Assembly: GCA_947165895.1 (NCBI GenBank)
Contig: CAMVCB010000010.1
Span: forward strand, 1-60,134
Direction: 5' to 3'
Length of the DNA stretch: 60,134 nucleotides
From: an uncultured Treponema sp.
GTDB lineage: Bacteria > Spirochaetota > Spirochaetia > Treponematales > Treponemataceae
This document shows positions 53,016 through 60,134 of this stretch, in pieces. The first letter of the stretch is position 1. The number at the start of each line of letters is the position of its first letter. The position numbers were made by a program, and so were the translations under genes. Under the pieces are notes generated by a model that was not told the origin of the DNA, made no database searches, and saw only the letters and a program-made list of their open reading frames with translations.

Positions 53016-53510
53016 ATGTTTAAAAAGTTGATAGAGAGGATTGCCCGGGTTGAAAAATACCTGCTGGCTATTACCATGTCCGTAACTCTTGCCCTGACAT
53101 TTGCAAATGTTGTGGGAAGATTCGTTTTCAACCATTCACTTGCTTTTGCAGATGAACTGGTTATTGCTTTGTTTGTTCTTGTTTCGCTCATGGGAGCGGC
53201 TCTCTGTGCCAGAGAAAATGACGGTCTTATTGGTCTTTCTCTGATTTCAAGCCGTCTTACCGGCAAAAAGAAGGCCATCCAGAAGCTGGCTTCTGGCCTG
53301 GTTTCTATTCTTTATTGTATCGTCCTTACCTGGCAGGGCTTTATCCGCATGACTTCAAGCCTGCAGCAGGGAGAACACACTTTTGTTATGCATCTTCCCC
53401 GCTGGATTTTCTGGTCTTTTATCCCTCTTTGCGGACTTTTCCTCATCCTTCACTTTATAGAAAATCTTTCTGACTTTATCAAAGAGTCAAAAGCAGAGGA
53501 GGAGGCATAA
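53016..53510 (+). CDS. TRAP transporter small permease (DctQ)
   Basis: A 164-residue protein with four transmembrane helices and the DctQ features: an N-terminal FANVVGRFVFNHSLAFADELVIALFV and a second-half WIFWSFIPLCGLFLILHFIENL. It partners the large permease in taking up organic or amino acids with Na+. AAAGGAG lies 8-9 bases before the start. Its stop overlaps the start of the next gene by one base (TAATG), so the two are translationally coupled. Confidence 0.92.
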   Translation: MFKKLIERIARVEKYLLAITMSVTLALTFANVVGRFVFNHSLAFADELVIALFVLVSLMGAALCARENDGLIGLSLISSRLTGKKKAIQKLASGLVSILYCIVLTWQGFIRMTSSLQQGEHTFVMHLPRWIFWSFIPLCGLFLILHFIENLSDFIKESKAEEEA

Positions 53511-55837
53511 TGATTACAGCAATCCTTTTTTCCGTATTTTTCATTCTACTTTTAATTGATGTGCCTATTGCAATCTGTCTGGGCGCTTCTTCCCTTGTGG
53601 CTATTCTTGCGGCTGGTCAGAAGCTTTCTGTAGTTGCCGTAAACACATATTCAGGAATCAGTAAAACTCTCCTTCTTGCAATTCCTTTCTTTGTTCTTGC
53701 CGGAAACATTATGGCTAAGGCAGGCATTTCTAAACGTCTTATTGCCTTTGTAAATGCCTGCATTGGTCACACACGCGGCGGCATTGCCATTGTATGTGTA
53801 ATTGTATCCTGCCTTTTTGGCGCAATTTCAGGCTCCGGCCCGGCTACCGTTGCGGCTCTTGGTGCAATTCTGATTCCTGCCATGATTGAGGCTGGTTTCT
53901 CAGCTCCTTTTGCAACTGCCCTTATGGCGGCTTCAAGCTCCATTGCCATCATCATTCCGCCTAGCATTGCTTACGTTGTATATGCTTCTATTACAGGTGA
54001 TGATGTCGGTAAGCTTTTTATGGCTGGAATTCTTCCCGGCATTTTGATGGGACTTGCCCTGATTGCCGTTGTTATGATTGAAGTCCGCCGCAAGAACATC
54101 AAGTCTACAAAAGCCCGTTCAAGTGCAAAAGAACGTTTTGCCGCTTTTAAGGATGCCTTCTGGGCCTTTTTGATGCCTGTAATCATCCTTGGCGGCATTT
54201 ACGGCGGTGTATTTACTCCGACTGAGGCAGCAGCAGTTGCGGCTGTTTACGGTCTGATTGTGGGTATGTTTATCTACCGCGAAGTAAGTCTCCGTGATAT
54301 GGCCCGTATTCTTGTTGATTCTGCAAAGACAACAGGAAGCATAATGATTATCATTGGTTCTGCAACTTTGTTCTCTTATGTCTGCACTCTTTTTGGCATT
54401 TCAAGTGCCGCCGAAGAGCTTCTTGCCGCAGTTTCATCAAATAAAATCATCTTCCTTCTGCTTATCAACATCATTTTCCTGATTGCCGGATGTTTTATCG
54501 ACGCAAACAGCGCTATGTACATCTTCATTCCGGTTATGATTCCTGTTTGCCGCATGCTGGGCTTTAATTCTGTTGTTTTCGGAATCATCGCGACTGTAAA
54601 CCTTGCAATCGGACAGGTAACACCGCCTGTAGGAATCAACCTCTTTGTTGCAATCAGTCTTAAAATTAAGAATTCTGTCAAAGTTACCCTGCATCAGATT
54701 TCCAAAGCTGTTCTTCCTATGATTGGCGCCAGCCTTCTTGTTCTGATCTGCTATACCTACTGGCCTCGTGCAAGTGTAGCCGTTCAGAAGGCAAACTCCA
54801 TCGCAGGTGATGGCAGTCAGATTGCCCTTTACGACAGCGAAATCTACGACGCTTCAAAAGATGCCGCTCCCGCTACCGTTGAATGGAAGCCTATGACCTG
54901 GCATTTTGCCTGCTCACCTGGAGAAACCTGTACCTGGGCAAAGGCAGGCCGATATTTTGCCGCCCTGATGAAAGAATCAACCGGCGGAAAAGTAACCGTT
55001 CTTGTAGACGGATTTTCTGATCAGCTTACAAACGGCAGCCAGCCGGACGGAATTGCTGCCCTGCGCGAAGGCGACCCAATTCAGCTTTCAATGCATTCCA
55101 ACCTGATTTATTCAGCCCTGGACGACCGCTTTAATGTAGTTTCTCTTCCATATATTTATTCAAGCTACGAGGATGCCGATGCCAAGTTTGACGGTGAAGC
55201 AGGACTTCAGCTTAAGGAAATCCTTGAAGGCCTCAATCTCCACTGCTTTGGTATTGCAGAAAACGGCTTCCGCCAGATTACAAACTCCCGCCGTCCGATT
55301 AAGAGCGTCGATGACCTTGCCGGCCTCAAAATCCGCGTTGCAGGAAGTAATCTTCTTATGCAGGCTTACCGTGCCTGGGGCGCAAACGCAACCAATATGA
55401 ACTGGTCAGAAACCTACACATCTTTGCAGCAGAACACTGTTGAAGGCCAGGAAAATCCTCTTCCTTCAATCGCTTCGGCTTCAGTTCAGAGCGTTCAGAA
55501 ATACATTTCCCTCTGGAATGCCTACTACGACTGCCTCTTCTTCTGTATGAACGGCGATGTTTACAATTCTTTGAGCGACGAGCAGAAACTCATTGTTGAT
55601 GAAAATGCCCAGAAAGCCGTAGATTACGAGCGTGCTATCAACCGCTACGAATGCGAAGAGCTAATCAAAGACTGGAAAGAAAACAATGTGATTTCAGTAA
55701 TCGAAACCGAAGAAATTGACACCGAAAGCTTCCGAAAAGCAGCCTCTGGCGTTGCAGACTGGTACAAGAAACAGCTTCTTGATAACGGCCACAATCCAAA
55801 GGATGTTGAAAGGCTGATTAAGTCTTTTACTGAATAA
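53510..55837 (+). CDS. TRAP large permease fused to substrate-binding protein (DctM-DctP)
   Basis: This 775-residue protein joins two full TRAP components. Residues 1-423 form DctM, with about 12 helices, the GAISGSGPATVAALGAILIPAM loop, FTPTEAAAVAAVYG, and the ending NLAIGQVTPPVGINLFVA. After a linker (424-458), residues 459-775 are a complete DctP-type binding domain without a signal peptide: HFACSPGETCTWAKAGRYFAALM, LKIRVAGSNLL with the conserved carboxylate-binding Arg, and SLQQNTVEGQENPL. The domain is probably tethered on the outer face of the inner membrane. The usual separate dctP gene is absent. Substrate unknown. It ends at a strong hairpin. Confidence 0.9.
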   Translation: MITAILFSVFFILLLIDVPIAICLGASSLVAILAAGQKLSVVAVNTYSGISKTLLLAIPFFVLAGNIMAKAGISKRLIAFVNACIGHTRGGIAIVCVIVSCLFGAISGSGPATVAALGAILIPAMIEAGFSAPFATALMAASSSIAIIIPPSIAYVVYASITGDDVGKLFMAGILPGILMGLALIAVVMIEVRRKNIKSTKARSSAKERFAAFKDAFWAFLMPVIILGGIYGGVFTPTEAAAVAAVYGLIVGMFIYREVSLRDMARILVDSAKTTGSIMIIIGSATLFSYVCTLFGISSAAEELLAAVSSNKIIFLLLINIIFLIAGCFIDANSAMYIFIPVMIPVCRMLGFNSVVFGIIATVNLAIGQVTPPVGINLFVAISLKIKNSVKVTLHQISKAVLPMIGASLLVLICYTYWPRASVAVQKANSIAGDGSQIALYDSEIYDASKDAAPATVEWKPMTWHFACSPGETCTWAKAGRYFAALMKESTGGKVTVLVDGFSDQLTNGSQPDGIAALREGDPIQLSMHSNLIYSALDDRFNVVSLPYIYSSYEDADAKFDGEAGLQLKEILEGLNLHCFGIAENGFRQITNSRRPIKSVDDLAGLKIRVAGSNLLMQAYRAWGANATNMNWSETYTSLQQNTVEGQENPLPSIASASVQSVQKYISLWNAYYDCLFFCMNGDVYNSLSDEQKLIVDENAQKAVDYERAINRYECEELIKDWKENNVISVIETEEIDTESFRKAASGVADWYKKQLLDNGHNPKDVERLIKSFTE

Positions 55838-55844
55838 AAAAATC

Positions 55845-55890
55845 CTGCCGGGGGGGCGTAGCTTCCCTAAAAACTCCCCCGGCAGATTTT
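55845..55890. terminator. Bidirectional terminator
   Basis: CTGCCGGGGG (55845-55854) pairs perfectly with CCCCCGGCAG (55876-55885), with A/T-rich flanks on both sides. It lies between the convergent TRAP and NRPS operons. Confidence 0.85.
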
Positions 55891-55892
55891 CT

Positions 55893-58292
55893 CTATTTTT
55901 TCAGATTAGAAATAGTCATTTCCATGTTCAGGGCGATTTTGTAGAGGGCGTAGCCTTTCATAAAGTTATCGTGCTCGGTGTCGATGTTGATGATTTTGAG
56001 GTTTTTGATTTTGTCTTCGAATCCGTTTGCTTTTTTTCCTTTCATAATAGAAAAAAGTTCTTTATCTGTTTCCGGCGAGTTTTCATTAACATCATACTTC
56101 TGTGCCTTGTAGAAGGTCACCCTGCCGTCATAATTTTCCGGCACAAAGTTGACCATGTCATCCAGAACGATTTTGCTGTTCTTTTCAACCTTATCCAAAA
56201 GTCCCATCTGGCGGAAGCGCTCAAAAAGAGGGTCTTTTTTAAGGTAATCATCAAAATTATCTGCGGTAAAAACTTTTGTGTAGAGCTCCTTTTCCCTCTC
56301 GCTGGTCATAAAATCCGGGTCCAGCAGAAAGAGATGCAGAACCTCTTCTCCCGCTTTCCTCAGCTGGCAGGCCATTTCATACGCCACCATTCCGCCATAC
56401 GACCAGCCGCCCAGTATGTAAGGCCCTTCCTTCTGGTCAGCCTTCAAAAGCTCAATGTATTTTGCCGCAAGATTTTTCACACCCTTTATCAGCTTGTCCT
56501 GATGGAAAATATTGTTGGGCTCAAAACAGCGCATACTGCAGCAGGACCGCAAAAGCTTTGAAAGATTAAGATAGGCTTCGCCCCCGGTATGGCCAGTATG
56601 CACAAAATAAACCCGGGCAAGTCCCGGCTCATCATTGTAAACAAAAATATCCGAAACTTTTTTGCCGGCATTTATCAGTTCGAGCTGACTTGTAATCGTC
56701 CTGTTTTTGAAAATCTCGGTCGGAGCGACAGAAACCCCGAAAGTTTTTTCATACTGAACGCTCAGCATTATCGAGCGGATTGAATCGCCACCCAGCTCAA
56801 AAAAATCAGAATTAATGCCGATTTCTTCCGCCTTTAAATCCAGAAGCTCTTCCCAGATCTGCCGGGCCTGAATTTCCTTTGCGCTTCTTGCCGGAATCAG
56901 CGCCTGCTCATTTTGATTAAGCGAAGGCAGTTTACTCCTGTCGATTTTTCCGTTCAGGTTACGAGGCATCTTTTCCAGGCAGGTCAGATGGGATGGAATC
57001 ATATAATCGGGCAGGGTAGTTTTCAGGTGGTCAAGAATCTGCTGCCTGGTCAGTTGTTTTCCTTCTCTGACTGTAAAGTATGCGGCCAGCATGTTTCTTC
57101 CCTTTTGCGAAATACCGACAACCACCGCTTCCTTTATTTCAGGAATCATAAGCAGGCGGTTTTCAACCTCCTCAGGTTCAACTCGGTTTCCGTTGATTTT
57201 AATCATAAAATCCATGCGGCCGGTAATCACAAGGTTTCCATTTTCATCAAAATAGCCCCTGTCGCCGGTATGAATCAGAACCTGACCGTCCTGGCATGGA
57301 AAAAAAGTCCTTCTGCTTTCTTCTTCCCGGTTCAGATAACGGCGGGCATAATTGCTTTTTACGCAGATTTCTTCATTTTCGATTGTGATTTCGTTATTTT
57401 TATAGGATTTACCAACCGGGACGTTTTCGTATTCCTTATCAATTTTAAAATAGCTGCTGCCGGAAAAGGTTTCGCTCATTCCGTAAACATTCCATATTTC
57501 AAAATACGGCGAATACATGTTGATAACACGCTCGGCTCCCACAAGAACCCTTTTTACCGGAAAATCCCTGTCATCAACAAGAGTCCTCATAATTTTCAGC
57601 ATCTGAGGATGGATAAAAGACATGTCGATTTTATTTTCCTTAAAAAAATAAAGCAGCTTTTTGACGTCAAGGCGGGTTTCGCCGTCAACAATAAAGCCGG
57701 TTCCGCCCTGCAGAAAGACAGAAAACAAATCCGAAGTAAAGGGGGCAAACTGGAAGGGCTGGGTAGAGGCATAGCGGATTCCTTCAAAGCCCGCCATCAG
57801 TTCAAAGGAACGCTCGGCAGCCGCAGTAAGGCTATTGTGGTCATGAACCACCCCCTTGGGCTTTCCGGTGGAGCCTGAGGTATAAAGGAGGATTGCTGTG
57901 TCACTGCCGCTGATATGAGCGGGGCGGAAGGAGGCAGTTGCGGCCACCCCCATAAATTCCTCATAATCCCTTACAATATAAGCCGCCTGGCAGTCCTCCG
58001 AAATCTCTCTAATCCTCTCTTCCGGGTAAGCAGTGGTAAGGGGAACTGCAATGCAGCCCGCCATCAGCACTCCAAGATAGGATGCCACATAATCAGAATT
58101 TCTTCCCAGAAGGATAATTACCGCAGACTGGGGCTTAATTCCCCGGGCCTGAATGGCTACTGCCGCTTTTTCAGCCGCCCCCATCAGCTCCGTATATGAA
58201 ACTTCCTTTCCGTTACTGTCCCGGATTGCAATTTTATCTGCATTTTTTAAGACGCTTTCCCTGAACTGTTCAAGATACAATTTTTCAGTCAT
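55893..58292 (-). CDS. A-T-TE nonribosomal peptide synthetase-like module
   Basis: A 799-residue protein with an adenylation domain (1-470; LLYTSGSTGKPKG at about 135-147, NVYGMSETFSGSS, IHTGDRGYFDENGNLVITGRMDFMIKINGNRVEPEEVE, and NGKIDRSKLP with the catalytic Lys), a carrier domain with the phosphopantetheine site LGGDSIRS (about 499), and a thioesterase with GWSYGG (about 627) and the late Asp/His near DTEHDN. It has no condensation domain, so it loads a single acid and releases it by hydrolysis, cyclisation or transfer. It begins 3 bases after the stop of the ATP-grasp gene, as one operon. No phosphopantetheinyl transferase is in the window. Confidence 0.9.
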   Translation of the reverse strand: MTEKLYLEQFRESVLKNADKIAIRDSNGKEVSYTELMGAAEKAAVAIQARGIKPQSAVIILLGRNSDYVASYLGVLMAGCIAVPLTTAYPEERIREISEDCQAAYIVRDYEEFMGVAATASFRPAHISGSDTAILLYTSGSTGKPKGVVHDHNSLTAAAERSFELMAGFEGIRYASTQPFQFAPFTSDLFSVFLQGGTGFIVDGETRLDVKKLLYFFKENKIDMSFIHPQMLKIMRTLVDDRDFPVKRVLVGAERVINMYSPYFEIWNVYGMSETFSGSSYFKIDKEYENVPVGKSYKNNEITIENEEICVKSNYARRYLNREEESRRTFFPCQDGQVLIHTGDRGYFDENGNLVITGRMDFMIKINGNRVEPEEVENRLLMIPEIKEAVVVGISQKGRNMLAAYFTVREGKQLTRQQILDHLKTTLPDYMIPSHLTCLEKMPRNLNGKIDRSKLPSLNQNEQALIPARSAKEIQARQIWEELLDLKAEEIGINSDFFELGGDSIRSIMLSVQYEKTFGVSVAPTEIFKNRTITSQLELINAGKKVSDIFVYNDEPGLARVYFVHTGHTGGEAYLNLSKLLRSCCSMRCFEPNNIFHQDKLIKGVKNLAAKYIELLKADQKEGPYILGGWSYGGMVAYEMACQLRKAGEEVLHLFLLDPDFMTSEREKELYTKVFTADNFDDYLKKDPLFERFRQMGLLDKVEKNSKIVLDDMVNFVPENYDGRVTFYKAQKYDVNENSPETDKELFSIMKGKKANGFEDKIKNLKIINIDTEHDNFMKGYALYKIALNMEMTISNLKK

Positions 58293-58295
58293 AAT

Positions 58296-59993
58296 TTACT
58301 CCACGCAGGAAATCAAAAGCTCCGGCATCCGGGCAAGAGGCAGCTCTACAATATGGCCCGCGGCCTTCATAAGAATTTCCATTCCGTCAATTCCGTAGGG
58401 CAGGTGGCACCAGGTACTTTCCGGCACAATAATTCGTCCGCCCCTGCGGATTTTTTTGAAAAATACAAAAATCTGCTGAATCATACTTTCAAGATCTGAA
58501 TAGCTTTCGGCCCTTGAAATATCAAGAATACCATTTTCATAGCTGTTGTAGGCCTCAGTCAGATTTTTACTGTCCGTAACCTTTACATCGCCAAAATCTT
58601 CATCAACCCTGTCGCTGAAAACCAGAGTCGCCCCCATACAGTGACATTCTTCAATTACCGCAGGAATGTCTCGCGGGGCAGTATTAAAACGCTCCTCATA
58701 ATCAGAATTCTGAAAGAAAATGCGCGGATATTTCATTTCGATTAAATGCAAAAGCTCGCAGTCATTTTTTACAAGATTTTCATCCTTATTAAGAAGATAA
58801 ATCATGCCGCCTGTAGTACCAAGGTCCCGGGTTTCATGAAGAATCTCTGTCTGACCTATGCCCGCATAAAAGCCCGAAAAATAGGATTTGAGCTCCTTTG
58901 CAATCTGCATAATGGGTGCCGATTTTACTTCCGTTTCGCCGGCAAGAATCACCACTTTTATTGCACCAAATTCATCAGGCCGGTAGGGCGCTCTGTCATC
59001 CTCTTCAAATTTCTGAGGATTAAGATATGAATCCAGGGCCACATCCGTTTCATGATGGCCGAAAATCCGCTCTGTAAACTTTCTCTGCAGGCCCGCTCCC
59101 ATAGGACGGCAGTTTACTTCAATCAGAACCGGCCCCTTATCATCAATCATATATTCCCCGTGAACCGGCCCGTATTTTATCCCGATTGCTTCCACCACCT
59201 GCAGGGCATAGCGGCACAATCTTGAATGACCGGTTTTCAGTCTGGAAATATTCATGGCATAGTTGTAGGCATTGCCCCCGTTAGACATTTTTACCTTGTT
59301 ATAGACCCAGGCTGATACAATTCTGTGCTTTCCATTGCAGGAAACCGTATTCACAATGTATTCAGTTCCCTTAATCTGCTCCTGAATCATAATTTCAATG
59401 TCATTTTTTCCGCTTTCATCCTTTGGGGCTTCCAGAAAGCTTTGCTTTACGGCCGCAAGCATTTCTTCCTTTCCATGACACATAAAAACGCCCGCAGTTC
59501 CGCCGCCCCTGCATCTTTTTACTACAATATCTTCCACGCCAAGCTGGTCATAAAAAGCGGCAGCCTCTTCTTCCGAATGGATGATTTTTCCCCTGATATA
59601 GCGCAGTCCCTTTTCCTTAAGGGCAGCCTGCATGGCATCTTTTTCGGTCATAGCCTTCAGTCTGCTCAGGGGATTTCCCGGCAGTCCCAGGTCGGAAGCC
59701 AGACGGGTGGCAAGGGGTACTCCAAACTCAGCCCCAGGAATTACAAGCAGGGGATTGACCGCCTTTACCGCCGCAAGAGTTTTTTCATAATCATCAGATT
59801 CTTTAATTATTTCAAGCCTGTCCTCATATTTTTCATTTATCCGCTTTCGCTCCTCCCGGTAAAAATTAATTTCTAATTCCGTTCCCGGATAGTGCCCCTC
59901 AAGAAGCACAGGCTCAAAGCCCCTCGCAAGTACATCTTCAATATAATTAAAACCAGTTGAAATATATTCGCAGATAACGATTTTTCCCTTCAT
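58296..59993 (-). CDS. ATP-grasp ligase with methyltransferase-like C terminus
   Basis: A 565-residue ATP-grasp enzyme of the amino-acid ligase type. Residues about 1-110 form the pre-ATP domain, 110-310 the ATP-grasp core (VVKRCRGGGTAGVF and the metal-binding HGEYMIDDKGPVLIEVNCRPMG), and 311-405 the usual cap. An extra tail (about 410-565) has alternating Rossmann-like strands and DVKVTDSKNLTE, GILDISRAESYSDLESM, then FFKKIRRGGRIIVPESTW, reminiscent of the late part of a class I methyltransferase but without the glycine-rich SAM motif. It is the first gene of a two-gene operon with the A-T-TE protein. Confidence 0.8.
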   Translation of the reverse strand: MKGKIVICEYISTGFNYIEDVLARGFEPVLLEGHYPGTELEINFYREERKRINEKYEDRLEIIKESDDYEKTLAAVKAVNPLLVIPGAEFGVPLATRLASDLGLPGNPLSRLKAMTEKDAMQAALKEKGLRYIRGKIIHSEEEAAAFYDQLGVEDIVVKRCRGGGTAGVFMCHGKEEMLAAVKQSFLEAPKDESGKNDIEIMIQEQIKGTEYIVNTVSCNGKHRIVSAWVYNKVKMSNGGNAYNYAMNISRLKTGHSRLCRYALQVVEAIGIKYGPVHGEYMIDDKGPVLIEVNCRPMGAGLQRKFTERIFGHHETDVALDSYLNPQKFEEDDRAPYRPDEFGAIKVVILAGETEVKSAPIMQIAKELKSYFSGFYAGIGQTEILHETRDLGTTGGMIYLLNKDENLVKNDCELLHLIEMKYPRIFFQNSDYEERFNTAPRDIPAVIEECHCMGATLVFSDRVDEDFGDVKVTDSKNLTEAYNSYENGILDISRAESYSDLESMIQQIFVFFKKIRRGGRIIVPESTWCHLPYGIDGMEILMKAAGHIVELPLARMPELLISCVE

Positions 59994-60002
59994 ATTGCAG
60001 TC

Positions 60003-60045
60003 CTTCTATTATTATAGCATGGCTTTTGACATAAGAATAAGAAAA
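60003..60045 (-). promoter_or_regulatory. Extended -10 promoter of the NRPS operon
   Basis: On the minus strand, TGCTATAAT (60019-60011) is an extended -10 box, and the -35 region about 17 bases further is weak. AAGGA follows before ATG 59993. Beyond it, 60046-60134 holds no recognisable feature. Confidence 0.6.
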
Positions 60046-60134
60046 ATAATTTCAGGCGGGTGCCTGCTACCAAGTCGCCTTTGAACTGAACCCTCTTTTT
60101 TGGACAGTTTTTATGCTACCATATTTGTCAATCG

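Noticed and set aside
56913..57878. A 321-residue plus-strand ORF inside the NRPS gene
   Set aside because: It is a long antisense shadow of the adenylation domain; the minus-strand frame has all the expected family motifs and this one has none.

Overview
The window looks like a chromosome segment of a Treponema-type spirochaete. Support: a spirochaete-style DUF5312-like protein, a Maf/DUF115 motility glycosyltransferase beside a PASTA penicillin-binding protein, an HflKC locus with an extra membrane protein, TRAP transporters, Rpn-family nucleases and very large Ig-repeat surface lipoproteins. The genus is an inference from gene content; there is no rRNA or other marker gene.

Region 1 (1 to about 11.5 kb) is an AT-rich accessory block of short, mostly unrecognisable genes on both strands, with stop codons overlapping at convergent pairs and many hairpin terminators. 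It holds a ColE2-type replication protein (4962-6374), a zinc-finger/sigma-like regulator enclosed by 31-bp inverted repeats (7805-9242), a NUMOD1-like DNA-binding peptide, a ribbon-helix-helix-like protein and two tiny hydrophobic peptides. It reads like an integrated plasmid or ICE. Its right edge carries a consensus promoter followed by a structured RNA ending in a tRNA-like T-loop hairpin (11355-11539). Base composition rises immediately after this.

Region 2 (11.5-39.1 kb) is core chromosome: DUF5312-like protein and PgeF; an EamA exporter; an acyl-CoA carboxyltransferase; a small toxin-antitoxin patch (HTH, VapB-like/VapC-like PIN pair, and an antitoxin next to a beheaded YafQ toxin); a GGDEF cyclase; hflK-hflC plus a membrane protein; cysK behind a box-rich promoter; an outer-membrane barrel; a MATE pump; an HxxxDG acyltransferase; a succinate-type CoA-transferase; the Maf/PBP pair; a LysM-M23 peptidase; and a propeller protein with a degenerate NodB domain.

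Region 3 (39.2-50.7 kb) is a single 3,836-residue lipoprotein gene built of at least 15 Ig-like repeats.

Region 4 (50.7-52.95 kb) holds two related Rpn nuclease cassettes, one decayed and one intact. Each is attached to its own exactly 22-bp-periodic array of seven units and shares both boundary sequences with the other. The sequences of the two arrays differ while period and copy number are kept. This is the best candidate here for an undescribed system.

Region 5 (53.0-60.1 kb) has a TRAP transporter whose large permease is fused to its own substrate-binding protein, and a convergent two-gene operon of an ATP-grasp ligase and an A-T-TE NRPS module, probably making a small peptide or amino-acid conjugate.
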